Assembly (NCBI RefSeq): GCF_900091315.1
Contig: NZ_FLSP01000072.1
Location: 1 to 44,715 of the forward strand
Length of the DNA stretch: 44,715 bases
Direction: 5' to 3'
Source: Streptomyces sp. DI166
GTDB taxonomy: Bacteria > Actinomycetota > Actinomycetes > Streptomycetales > Streptomycetaceae
This document shows, piece by piece, positions 31,064 through 39,019 of this stretch; within the stretch, counting starts at the first letter, position 1, and each line of letters begins with the position of its first letter. The position numbers and the translations under genes are program-made. The notes beneath the pieces are model-generated. The model worked only from the letters and a program-made list of their open reading frames with translations. It had not been told where the DNA came from and made no database searches.

Positions 31064-31953
31064 GTCTCGCGCCGCGCGCGGTGCTGGTCCATCGCACCAC
31101 GGAGTACGAGGAGTTGGTGGCCCACCACGGCACGCACGGCCAGGCCGCCTACTTCCTGCGCAGCCGGGGCCGGGACATCGAGGAGGTCGCCGAACGGCAC
31201 CAGCGCACCCGGCGTGCGCTCGCCGAGGTGACCGCCGCGATTCCGCTGACCTGGCGGCAGGCGCGGGTGGAACGCGCCGACCTGGACCGGTTCCTGTTCG
31301 CGCCGCAGGACGTGGTGGTCGTCGTCGGACAGGACGGTCTGGTGGCGAACGTGGCCAAGTACCTCACCGGGCAGCCGGTGGTCGGCATCGACTCCGACCC
31401 CGGTCGCAATCCGGGGGTCCTGGTACGGCACCGGCCGTCCGACGCCGCCAAGTTGCTGGCGTCCGCGGCCAGTGTCTCGGTCGACGAACTGACCATGGTC
31501 GAGGCCGTCGCCGACGACACGCAGCGCCTGGTCGCGCTGAACGAGATCTACCTGGGCGCGGCCGGACACCAGACGGCCCGGTACCGCCTGGGCCTGGAGG
31601 GCGACGGGGGTGTCGTCGAGGCCCAGGCCTCCTCCGGTGTGCTGGTCGGCACCGGGACGGGGGCGACCGGATGGCTCCGGTCGGTGTGGCAGAACCGGGG
31701 TGGGCGGCTGCGTCTGCCCACCCCGGTCGAGAACCGCCTGCTGTGGTACGTCCGCGAGGCCTGGCCGTCCCCGGCCACGGGGACGACCCTGGTGTCCGGG
31801 ATCCTGACCGCCGAGACCCACCTGGTCCTCACCGCCGAGTCCGAACGCCTGGTGGCCTTCGGCGACGGCATGGAGTCCGACGCCCTGGAACTGACCTGGG
31901 GCCAGTCGGTCCGGGTGGGGGTGTGCGGGGACCGGCTGCGATTGGCGGGCTAG
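31060..31953 (+). CDS. NAD kinase-like protein coupled to the SPFH gene
   Basis: The 297-residue protein resembles ATP-NAD/DAGK-fold kinases. VVVVGQDGLVANVAKYL aligns with the GGDGT loop, although the second Gly is Gln, and SSGVLVGTGTGATGWLRSVW resembles the TPTGSTAY substrate loop. The N-terminal ~70 residues (YEELVAHHGTHGQAAYFLRS) are not typical of primary-metabolism NadK. It may phosphorylate NAD, a related nucleotide or a lipid, or only bind it. GTG 31060 lies inside the SPFH stop, which implies obligate co-expression. A palindromic repeat (31971) follows as a likely terminator. Confidence 0.75.
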   Translation: MSLAPRAVLVHRTTEYEELVAHHGTHGQAAYFLRSRGRDIEEVAERHQRTRRALAEVTAAIPLTWRQARVERADLDRFLFAPQDVVVVVGQDGLVANVAKYLTGQPVVGIDSDPGRNPGVLVRHRPSDAAKLLASAASVSVDELTMVEAVADDTQRLVALNEIYLGAAGHQTARYRLGLEGDGGVVEAQASSGVLVGTGTGATGWLRSVWQNRGGRLRLPTPVENRLLWYVREAWPSPATGTTLVSGILTAETHLVLTAESERLVAFGDGMESDALELTWGQSVRVGVCGDRLRLAG

Positions 31954-31970
31954 GGTCAACCGGACCCACC

Positions 31971-32016
31971 TCAAGGGGCGCGGGGAACTGCGCGACCAGC
32001 CCCCACGAACCCGCAC
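31971..32016. repeat. inverted, diverged copy 3 of the 46-bp intergenic repeat
   Basis: On the minus strand this matches the 27432/27556 element with a few substitutions, keeping the GCGCAGTTCCCCGCGCCCC core. It lies between the convergent ends of the NAD kinase-like gene and pnkp, again in a terminator-like position. Confidence 0.75.
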
Positions 32017-32043
32017 CCGGAACCCGGCCGGCAGGCCCCCGCG

Positions 32044-34581
32044 TCACAGACGCGGGTCCACCGGCTCCGACTCCAGGGCCAGGACCCCGAACACCGCCTC
32101 GTGGACGCGCCACAGCGGCTCGCCGTCGGCCAGTCGGTCCAGGGCCTCCAGGCCGAGCGCGTACTCGCGGGTCGCGAGGGAGCGCTTGTGGTTGAGGAAG
32201 CGGTGGCGCAGGCGGGCCAGGTTGTCGGGGCGGGTGTACTCCGGGCCGTAGATGATCCGCAGGTACTCGCGGCCCCGGCACTTGATGCCGGGCTGCACCA
32301 GGCGGCCCTGTCCGTCGCGGACCAGCGCGCCGACCGGCTTGACGACCATGCCCTCGCCGCCGCGGCCGGTCATCTCCAGCCACCAGTCGACGCCCGCCCG
32401 CACCGACTCCTCGTCGGCGGTGTCGACGTACAGGCGCCGGGTGGTCTGGAGCAGCCCGGAGCCGTCGTGCTCCACCAGCCGGTCGAGCAGGGCGAGCTGT
32501 TCGTCGTGCGGAAGCGCGGCGAGGCTGCGGCCCTGGACGGCGAGGATCTGGAACGGCGCCAGGCGGACGCCCTCCAGGCCCTCGGTGGTCCAGCAGTAGC
32601 GCCGGTACGCCTCGGTGAACGCGGCCGCGTCGGCGGCCCGTTCGCGCTGGCGGCCCAGCAGGCCGGACACGTCCACGCCGCGCGCCGCAGCGCCCTCCAG
32701 CGCGGCCAGCGCGCCCGGGAACACCGCCCCGGACGCGGCGCCGACGGCCGCGTACTGCGTGCGCAGCAGCCCGGACGCCTTCAGCGACCAAGGCATCAGC
32801 TCGGCGTCCAACAGGAGCCAGTCCGTGGCGAGTTCGTCCCACAGTCCGGCCTCGCCGACGGCCTGCCGGACCCGGCCGAGGATCTCCTCGGTGACCGACT
32901 CGTCGTCGAAGAACGGCCGCCCGGTACGGGTGTAGAGCGCGCCGGTCGGGCCGTCGACGCCGAACCGGCGCCGGGCGGCGTCCGCGTCGCGGCAGACCAG
33001 GGCCACCGCGCGCGAACCCATGTGCTTCTCCTCGCACACGACCCGCGCGACCCCGTCCTCCCGGTACTGCGCGAACGCCTCCAGCGGGTGCTCCAGATAC
33101 CCCTCGACCTGCGAGGTCGCGGTCGGCGCCATGGTCGGCGGCAGGTACGGCAGCAGCCGCGGGTCCACCGCGAAACGGCTCATGACCTCCAGGGCCGCTG
33201 CCGCGTTGTCCTCCCGAACGGCGACGCGTCCCGCGTACCGGGTCTCCACGGCCCGCCGTCCGTGCACGTCGGCGAGGTCCAGCGGGCGTCCGTCGTGCCC
33301 GCCCGGCGCCTCGGTGCGCAGCGGCTTGGCCGGCTCGTACCAGACGCGCTCGGCCGGTACGTCGACCAGTTCCCGCTCCGGCCAGCGCAGCGCGGTCAGC
33401 TTGCCGCCGAAGACGGCGCCGGTGTCCAGGCAGATGGTGTTGTTCAGCCAGGTCGCCTCGGGCACTGGAGTGTGACCGTAGACCACGGCGGCCCGGCCCC
33501 GGTAGTCCTCCGCCCACGGGTAGCGCACCGGCAGCCCGAACTCGTCGGTCTCCCCGGTGGTGTCGCCGTACAGGGCGTGGCTGCGGACGCGGCCGGAGGT
33601 GCGGCCGTGGTACTTCTCCGGCAGACCGGCGTGGCAGACCACCAGCCGTCCGCCGTCGAGGACGTAGTGGCTGACCAGTCCGTCGATGAACTTGCGTACC
33701 TTCTGCCTGAACTCCTCGCTCTCGCCCTCCATCTGCTCGACGGTCTCGGCGAGTCCGTGGGTCTGCTGGACCTTGCGGCCGCTCAGGTAACGGCCGTACT
33801 TGTTCTCGTGGTTGCCCGGGACGCACAGCGCGTTGCCGGACTCGACCATGCTCATCACGCGGCGCAGTACGCCGGGGCTGTCCGGGCCGCGGTCGACGAG
33901 GTCGCCGACGAAGACCGCGGTGCGGCCCTCGGGGTGCACGCCGTCGACGTAGCCCAACTTGCCCAGCAGGGACTCCAGTTCGGCGGAGCAGCCGTGGATG
34001 TCGCCGATGATGTCGAAGGGGCCGGTCAGGTGGGTCAGGTCGTTGAAGCGCTTCTCGGTGACGACGGTGGCCTGCTCGACCTCCGCCACGCCGCGCAGGA
34101 TGTGCACCTTGCGGAAGCCCTCGCGCTCCAAGTGCCGCAGGGAGCGGCGCAGTTCGCGCACGTGCCGGCGGATGACCCGGACCGGCATGTCGGCGCGGTC
34201 GGTGCGGGCGGCGTTGCGCTCGGCGCACACCTCCTCGGGCACGTCCAGCACGATCGCGATGGGCAGCACGTCGTACTGCCGGGCGAGCGCGATGAGCTGC
34301 TTGCGGGCGTCGGACTGGACGCTGGTGGCGTCGACGACGGTACGGCGGCCGGCCGCGAGCCGCTTGCCCGCGATGTAGTGCAGGACGTCGAAGGCGTCGC
34401 GGGTGGCGCCCTGGTCGTTCTCGTCGTCGGAGACCAGGCCCCGGCAGAAGTCGGAGGAGATCACCTCGGTGGGCTTGAAGTGGCGGCGGGCGAAGGTGGA
34501 CTTGCCCGAGCCGGAGGCGCCGACGAGGACGACGAGGGACAGGTCGGTGACGGGCAGGGTGCGCCCCTGGGTCTCGGTCAT
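32044..34581 (-). CDS. pnkp: polynucleotide kinase-phosphatase (RNA repair)
   Basis: The 845-residue enzyme has three modules in bacterial Pnkp order. The kinase has Walker A VGASGSGKS at 20-28. The metallophosphatase follows with GDIHGCSAELESLLGKLGY, VFVGDLVDRGPDS, GNHENKYGRY and VVYGHTPVP. The third module is a nucleotidyltransferase/ligase-like domain with the Lys motif EEKHMGSRAV and DWLLLDAELMPW. The family heals 5'-OH and 2',3'-cyclic phosphate RNA ends and needs Hen1 for sealing. ATG 34581 overlaps the hen1 stop (ATGA). Together they repair and 2'-O-methylate RNA cut by ribotoxins. All key motifs are intact and no separate Rnl gene is present. Confidence 0.94.
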   Translation of the reverse strand: MTETQGRTLPVTDLSLVVLVGASGSGKSTFARRHFKPTEVISSDFCRGLVSDDENDQGATRDAFDVLHYIAGKRLAAGRRTVVDATSVQSDARKQLIALARQYDVLPIAIVLDVPEEVCAERNAARTDRADMPVRVIRRHVRELRRSLRHLEREGFRKVHILRGVAEVEQATVVTEKRFNDLTHLTGPFDIIGDIHGCSAELESLLGKLGYVDGVHPEGRTAVFVGDLVDRGPDSPGVLRRVMSMVESGNALCVPGNHENKYGRYLSGRKVQQTHGLAETVEQMEGESEEFRQKVRKFIDGLVSHYVLDGGRLVVCHAGLPEKYHGRTSGRVRSHALYGDTTGETDEFGLPVRYPWAEDYRGRAAVVYGHTPVPEATWLNNTICLDTGAVFGGKLTALRWPERELVDVPAERVWYEPAKPLRTEAPGGHDGRPLDLADVHGRRAVETRYAGRVAVREDNAAAALEVMSRFAVDPRLLPYLPPTMAPTATSQVEGYLEHPLEAFAQYREDGVARVVCEEKHMGSRAVALVCRDADAARRRFGVDGPTGALYTRTGRPFFDDESVTEEILGRVRQAVGEAGLWDELATDWLLLDAELMPWSLKASGLLRTQYAAVGAASGAVFPGALAALEGAAARGVDVSGLLGRQRERAADAAAFTEAYRRYCWTTEGLEGVRLAPFQILAVQGRSLAALPHDEQLALLDRLVEHDGSGLLQTTRRLYVDTADEESVRAGVDWWLEMTGRGGEGMVVKPVGALVRDGQGRLVQPGIKCRGREYLRIIYGPEYTRPDNLARLRHRFLNHKRSLATREYALGLEALDRLADGEPLWRVHEAVFGVLALESEPVDPRL

Positions 34582-36038
34582 GCGGCCTTCGCCTCCTTCT
34601 CGGTACGGGTGAACACGGCCATCTGGGTGGGCGGGCCGACCTCCGGGTCGTCGGGTCCCACGGGTACGAACTCCACGCCGTAGCCGTGCCGTCCGGCCAC
34701 CGCGTCCGCCCAGGCGCGGAACTCGGCGCGGGTCCACTCGAAGCGGTGGTCGCCGTGCCGGACGTGCCCGGCCGGGAGGGACTCCCAACGGACGTTGTAC
34801 TCCACGTTCGGGGTGGTCACGAGGACGGTGCGGGGGCGTGCGGCGCCGAACACCGCGTACTCCAGGGCGGGCAGCCTCGGCAGGTCGAGGTGTTCGATGA
34901 CCTCGCTGAGCACGGCGGCGTCGTAGCCCTTGAGGCGCTTGTCGGTGTAGGCGAGGGAGCCCTGGAGGAGCTTGACGCGGGACGCCTGGCGCTCGCCCAT
35001 GCGGTCCAGCTTCAGCCGGCGGGAGGCGATGGTGAGCGCACGCATCGACACGTCGACGCCGACGATCTCGGTGAAGCTCACGTCCTTCAGCAGCGCCTGC
35101 ACCAACTGGCCCTGTCCGCAGCCGAGATCGAGCACCCGGGCGGCTCCGGCGGCGCGCAGCGCGGCGAGGATCGCCTCCCGGCGCTGCACGGCGAGCGGGG
35201 TGGGCTTCTCCTCCTCCTCGCTGTCGGCCTCGACGGCGTTGTCGATGTCCTCGACCTCGCTGTCGTCGGTCTCGGCGAGCCGGACCAGTTCCAGCCGCTC
35301 CATCGCCGCGCGCGCCAGGGACCAGCGGCGGGACAGGTAGCGGGTGGTGATCAGCTTCTGCTCCGGGTGATCGGCCAGCCAGCCCTCACCGGCCCGCAGC
35401 AGCTTGTCGACCTCGTCGGGGGCGACCCAGTAGTGCTTGGCGTCGTCCAGCACCGGGAGCAGCACATACAGGTGGCGCAGTGCCTCGGCGAGGGTGCGCC
35501 CGTCGGACTCCAGCAGCAGCCGTACGTACCGGGAGGCGCCCCACTCGGGGAACTGCTCGTCCAGGGCGATCTGGTCGACGGTGACCGTCCAGCCCAGGGG
35601 TTCGAAGAGCCGTCGCACCAGCTCCGGGCCGCCGCGGGCGGGCAGTGCGGGCACCTCGATGCGCAGCGGCAGCGGTTCGGCGGCGCGCTCCGGGCGGGCG
35701 GTGCACACGCCGCGCATGGCGCTGGAGAAGACGCCGCTCAGGGCCACCGCGAGCAGTGAGGAGGCCGCGTAGGGGCGGTCGTTGACGTACTGCGCGAGGG
35801 CCGCGTCGGGGGCGCCGCCGCGGCCCTTGCCCTTGCCGCGCCTGACCAGTGCCACCGCGTCGACCTCCAGCAGCAGCGCCGCCATGCAGCGCTCGGGGCT
35901 CGCCTCGGGGTAGAGGACGTGCGCCTTGCCGTAGGAGGTGGAGAACGCCTGGGCCTTATCGGGATGCTTGTGCAGCAGGTAGCCGAGGTCGGTGGCGGGG
36001 CGTTCCGGGGTGCCGGTGGTACTGATCGTCAGGAACAT
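34578..36038 (-). CDS. hen1: 3'-terminal RNA ribose 2'-O-methyltransferase Hen1
   Basis: The 486-residue protein has the bacterial Hen1 layout. An N-terminal domain assists Pnkp in ligation (LTISTTGTPERPATDLGYLL, then FSTSYGKAHVLYPEA). An acidic linker follows (EVEDIDNAVEADSEEEE), then the SAM methyltransferase: VLDLGCGQGQLVQALL, IVGVDVSMRAL, and the Mn-binding EVIEHLD with HGDHRFEW supplying the E-x2-E-H...H ligands. It methylates the ribose at the 3' side before ligation so the repaired site resists recleavage. ATG 36038 opens the operon, and the terminator at 36089 separates it from the upstream LLM gene. Confidence 0.94.
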   Translation of the reverse strand: MFLTISTTGTPERPATDLGYLLHKHPDKAQAFSTSYGKAHVLYPEASPERCMAALLLEVDAVALVRRGKGKGRGGAPDAALAQYVNDRPYAASSLLAVALSGVFSSAMRGVCTARPERAAEPLPLRIEVPALPARGGPELVRRLFEPLGWTVTVDQIALDEQFPEWGASRYVRLLLESDGRTLAEALRHLYVLLPVLDDAKHYWVAPDEVDKLLRAGEGWLADHPEQKLITTRYLSRRWSLARAAMERLELVRLAETDDSEVEDIDNAVEADSEEEEKPTPLAVQRREAILAALRAAGAARVLDLGCGQGQLVQALLKDVSFTEIVGVDVSMRALTIASRRLKLDRMGERQASRVKLLQGSLAYTDKRLKGYDAAVLSEVIEHLDLPRLPALEYAVFGAARPRTVLVTTPNVEYNVRWESLPAGHVRHGDHRFEWTRAEFRAWADAVAGRHGYGVEFVPVGPDDPEVGPPTQMAVFTRTEKEAKAA

Positions 36039-36088
36039 GGGCAGGGCCCTTTGAGGCTCGGTGGACAGTGGGTGTCGCCGTGCGTACG

Positions 36089-36120
36089 AAGGCCCCCAGG
36101 AGGGTGATCCCGGGGGCCTT
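36089..36120 (-). terminator. hairpin terminator downstream of the LLM gene
   Basis: AAGGCCCCC (36089-36097) and GGGGGCCTT (36112-36120) form a perfect 9-bp stem with a 14-base loop. It lies 66 bases past the LLM oxidoreductase stop and 50 bases upstream of the hen1 start. It would isolate the RNA-repair operon from readthrough. Confidence 0.7.
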
Positions 36121-36185
36121 CAGGACGACTTGTCACACCATCCCACATGGGGTGCGACCGGCGCCTTTGTTTATTCCCATGTGCT

Positions 36186-37106
36186 CTACGACAGCTGCGC
36201 CTGCACCTGGGAGGCGATCAGCTCCAGGTGGTCGAGGTCGGACAGGTCGAGAAGCTGGAGGTAGAAGCGAGTGGAGCCGGTCTCGGCGTAGCGGCCGATC
36301 TTGTCGACGACCTCGGCCGGGGAGCCTGCCAGGCCGTTGGTCTTCAGCTCGTCCACCTCGCGGCCGATGGCGGCGGCCCGCCGGGCGACCTCGGCGTCGT
36401 CCTTGCCGACGCAGACGACGAGGGCGTTGGAGTAGGTGAGCGCGTCGGCGCGGCCCGCGGCCTCGGCGGCGGCGCGGACCCGGGCGAACTGGCGCGCGGT
36501 GTCCTCGATGCTGCTGAACGGCATGTTGAACTCGTCCGCGTACTGGGCGGCGAGGCGGGGGGTGCGGGTGGCGCCGTGGCCGCCGATCAGCACCGGGATC
36601 TTCGACTGCGCGGGCTTGGGCAGCGCGGGCGAGTCGGTCAGGTCGTAGTGGGTGCCGTGGAAGTCGAAGGTCTTGCCGACCTCGGTGGCCCACAGGCCGG
36701 TGACAATGGCGAGCTGCTCTTCGAGGCGGGCGAACTTCTCCTTCGGGAAGGGGATGCCGTACGCCTTGTGCTCCTCCTCGAACCAGCCCGCCCCGAGGCC
36801 GAGTTCGACCCGGCCGCCGGACATCTGGTCGACCTGGGCGACCTGGATGGCGAGCACGCCGGGGAGGCGGAAGGTGGCCGCGGTCATCAGGGTGCCGAGG
36901 CGGATGCGCTTGGTCTCGCGGGCGAGTCCGGCGAGGGTGATCCAGGCGTCGGTGGGGCCGGGCAGTCCGTCCACGCCGCCCATCTTCAGGTAGTGGTCGG
37001 ACCGGAAGAAGGCGTCGAAGCCCAGGTCCTCGGTGGCCTTCGCCACGGTGAGCAAGGTGTCGTAGGTGGCCCCCTGCTGGGGCTCGGTGAAGATGCGAAG
37101 ATCCAT
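36186..37106 (-). CDS. LLM class F420-dependent oxidoreductase
   Basis: The 306-residue luciferase-like TIM barrel is of the F420-using type. Visible blocks are MDLRIFTEPQQGATYDTLL, FDAFFRSDHYLKMGGVDGLP, RIRLGTLMTAATFRLPGVLA, GRVELGLGAGWFEEEHKAYG and KIPVLIGGHGATRTPRLAAQ. These match the TIGR03560-like subfamily common in actinobacteria. It transfers hydride between F420H2 and an unknown substrate. ATG 37106 gives the conserved MDLRIF start; upstream in-frame codons look non-coding. It is a monocistronic unit ended by the hairpin at 36089. Confidence 0.9.
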   Translation of the reverse strand: MDLRIFTEPQQGATYDTLLTVAKATEDLGFDAFFRSDHYLKMGGVDGLPGPTDAWITLAGLARETKRIRLGTLMTAATFRLPGVLAIQVAQVDQMSGGRVELGLGAGWFEEEHKAYGIPFPKEKFARLEEQLAIVTGLWATEVGKTFDFHGTHYDLTDSPALPKPAQSKIPVLIGGHGATRTPRLAAQYADEFNMPFSSIEDTARQFARVRAAAEAAGRADALTYSNALVVCVGKDDAEVARRAAAIGREVDELKTNGLAGSPAEVVDKIGRYAETGSTRFYLQLLDLSDLDHLELIASQVQAQLS

Positions 37107-37306
37107 GACTCCATCCTGCACGGTCGGGTGAAATTCCGGGGTGTCGGACCTCGCGGTGCGACGGGCCAGTGACCAGGTGAACTGATGATCGTTGGCTCGG
37201 GCGGAGCCGGACCGCCCGGCTCCCGCACCGGCCTGTCTGCCGCCGGGGTGTTCACCCGTACCGGCCCGCCGCACAGGTGGCGGGGCCGGAGGCCGAGGAG
37301 GCCGTC

Positions 37307-37516
37307 ATGTCCGAAGAGTCCGTGCCGCAGCAGGGCGGGGCGGGGGGTGCCGGGGGCGCCTCCGGTCAGCCGAAGGGGCTGTTGCAGCAGATGGAGGAAC
37401 TGATGGCGGCCCTGAACGCGGACCTTTCCGCACTGGACGCGGACCTGCAGTCGACTTCGGGAACGCGACGGGGCGCCGGGGGCGCGGAGGACGGGGGCCG
37501 AGCGGTCGGGGGCTGA
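37307..37516 (+). CDS. 69-residue hypothetical protein with a short amphipathic coil
   Basis: ATG 37307 has a strong GAGGAGG six bases upstream. The product starts MSEESVPQQGG, then a Gly/Ala linker. A helical core LLQQMEELMAALNADLSALD, then ADLQ has heptad-like hydrophobic spacing, followed by a disordered Gly-rich tail. No enzyme motif is present. The stop abuts a 15-bp minisatellite, and the tail (GAGGAEDGGRAVGG) shares its composition, so the 3' end may have been extended by the repeat. Function is unknown; a small coiled-coil partner protein is plausible. Confidence 0.6.
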   Translation: MSEESVPQQGGAGGAGGASGQPKGLLQQMEELMAALNADLSALDADLQSTSGTRRGAGGAEDGGRAVGG

Positions 37517-37980
37517 CGGGCCGGGGCTGACCGGCCGGGGGCTGACCGGCCGGGGGCTGACCGGCCGGGGGCTGACCGGCCGGGGGCTGACCGGCCGGGG
37601 GCTGAGCAGTCGAAGGGGTGACCGTCGGGAGGTGACCGGCCGGGGGCCGACCCGCCGGGGGGGCCGACCCGCCGGAGGGCGAACCCGCCGGGAGGCGAAC
37701 CCGCCGAGGGCGACCGGCTGGGGGCTAACCCGCCAGGGTCTGACCGGCCGGGCATTGGCCCACCACGGCGCTAACCCTCCAAGGGCTGACCGGTCGAGGG
37801 CCAACCCGCCGGGAGGCTGGCGCGCCGGGGGCCAACCCGCCAAGGCCCGACCCGCCCGAAGGCTGCCCCCGCCGGGGACTGACCAGCCGAGCGCCGACCC
37901 GCCAGGGGCTGACCGGCCGGGCATTGGCCCGTCAAGGGCTGACGGGGGCTGGGGTGACCGGTCGGAGGGTGACCGGTTGC
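37511..37980. repeat. 15-bp minisatellite, roughly 30 degenerate units
   Basis: The unit CTGACCGGCCGGGGG is repeated at 15-bp steps from ~37527 (ctga at 37527, 37542, 37557, 37572, 37587, 37602). It then degenerates into related GACCCGCCG, GAACCCGCCG and TGACCGGTCG units to about 37980. Both strands are open for long stretches only because the period is a multiple of three, encoding SAPGR-like or ADRPG-like pentads. There are no conserved starts, ribosome-binding sites or codon bias to support a gene. It fills the whole 37517-37985 spacer. Confidence 0.85.
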
Positions 37981-37985
37981 GGGGG

Positions 37986-38462
37986 TCAGCCCGCTTCTCT
38001 CTGGTGCTGGTGGAGCGGCTGGTCCCGGTCCGCGAGTCTGCGGAGCATTTCCAGGACGCGGTCGCGGGATTCGTCGGCCGCGTCGATGGCCTCCATGCAC
38101 TGCCAGTACGTGCCCTCGTCGTCCGCGGCGCTCGCCAGGCCGACGAGGGCGATGCCGACCTCGCCGAGGAGGGAGCCGAGGTACATCAACGCCTGCCGGG
38201 CGTCGCCGAGTTCGCTGAGCTGGGCCGCGCGCAGGTCCTTGGTGTCGAGTTCGGGGGTGTCCAGCACCCCGCAGCCGCGGCCCGCCAGCTCCGTCAGCCC
38301 CAGTGCCTCGCCGCGCAGTTCGGGCGGTCCGAAGACCGCGAGCCGGCTGCCTATCGCCTGCGCCAGGGCCTGGGCCTGCCACACCTCCGTCATCAGGTCC
38401 GGCGCGCGTTCGGTGCCTGCCAGGGCGCGCCTGCTCGTCACGATGAGCCGCACAGCGTCCAT
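37986..38462 (-). CDS. DUF6099 family protein
   Basis: The 158-residue, mainly helical protein (MDAVRLIVTSRRALAGTE, EVWQAQALAQAIGSRLAVFG, GDARQALMYLGSLLGEVGIA, DDEGTYWQCMEAIDAADESR) matches the Streptomyces DUF6099 family. It has no signal peptide or membrane segment, so it is cytoplasmic. Function is unknown. The stop touches the minisatellite, and the promoter region contains two DnaA-box-like sequences. No operon partner. Confidence 0.8.
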   Translation of the reverse strand: MDAVRLIVTSRRALAGTERAPDLMTEVWQAQALAQAIGSRLAVFGPPELRGEALGLTELAGRGCGVLDTPELDTKDLRAAQLSELGDARQALMYLGSLLGEVGIALVGLASAADDEGTYWQCMEAIDAADESRDRVLEMLRRLADRDQPLHQHQREAG

Positions 38463-38515
38463 GCGCTGCCCCCGTCCGTCCGACGCGCCGACGGCACGTC
38501 TCCGCCCGAACTCCC

Positions 38516-38582
38516 TTGTCCACTACCCAGAGTGAGGGTGTGTGGGACGAAAAGCCAGAGGAAGACGGAAATCTGTGGACAA
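38516..38582. promoter_or_regulatory. two inverted DnaA-box-like sequences upstream of the DUF6099 gene
   Basis: TGTGGACAA (38574-38582) is an exact reverse-strand copy of the Streptomyces DnaA box TTGTCCACA. TTGTCCACT (38516-38524) is a one-mismatch copy in the other orientation, 58 bp away. Both lie in the 5' region of the DUF6099 gene. Two boxes are far fewer than at oriC, so a DnaA-titration or regulatory site is more likely. Confidence 0.5.
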
Positions 38583-38659
38583 CAAATCGGTTTCGGATCG
38601 ATGAATGCATACGGAGAGTAAAAGTGGACTGATTCACTCCCTTATCTGGTGGGGACCGG

Positions 38660-38698
38660 CCCGCAACTACGGCCCGCAACTACGGCCCGCAACTACGG
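38660..38698. repeat. three tandem 13-bp units overlapping the mazG stop
   Basis: CCCGCAACTACGG occurs three times head-to-tail (38660-38672, 38673-38685, 38686-38698). The mazG TAG (38693-38695 on the minus strand) lies within the last unit, and the other units supply further stop codons in that frame. Confidence 0.85.
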
Positions 38699-39019
38699 TG
38701 CGGGGAAACGCTGTTCGTTGCGATCGATCTTCGCGGCCAGGGCCGTGAGCGGGTCGACGCCGAGTACCTCGCAGAGCTGGAGGAGGTAGGCAAGGACATC
38801 GGCGACCTCGTCCGTGACGCGGTGCGCGGTGTCGGGGTCGTCCATCACCCGGGCCGACTCCTCGGGGGTCAGCCACTGGAAGATCTCGACCAGTTCGGCG
38901 GCCTCCACGCTGAGGGCGGAGACGAGGTTCTTGGGGGTGTGGTACGGCTGCCAGTCGCGCGCCGCGGCGAACTCGGCCAGCCTGCGCTGGAGGGTCGCGA
39001 GGTCCAGGTCCTGTGTCAC
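38693..39019 (-). CDS. MazG-like nucleotide pyrophosphohydrolase
   Basis: The 108-residue protein has the all-alpha MazG/RS21-C6 fold: LQRRLAEFAAARDWQPYHTP, then the Mg-binding helices SVEAAELVEIFQW and TDEVADVLAYLLQL (E-x2-E and E-x2-D). It hydrolyses a (d)NTP to NMP and PPi; small members often cleave dCTP or non-canonical nucleotides. GTG 39019 overlaps the upstream ATPase stop (GTGA), so both are co-translated. The 3' end is embedded in a 13-bp repeat. Confidence 0.9.
   Translation of the reverse strand: MTQDLDLATLQRRLAEFAAARDWQPYHTPKNLVSALSVEAAELVEIFQWLTPEESARVMDDPDTAHRVTDEVADVLAYLLQLCEVLGVDPLTALAAKIDRNEQRFPAP

Noticed and set aside
32101..34683. 860-residue plus-strand open frame
   Set aside because: Antisense of pnkp, whose motifs are complete on the minus strand.
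36986..38621. Possible pentapeptide-repeat protein in the minisatellite
   Set aside because: Pentads lack the A(D/N)LxX pattern, there is no start context, and several frames on both strands are equally open.
38660..38698. Possible small CRISPR array
   Set aside because: The units are head-to-tail with no spacers and no cas genes.
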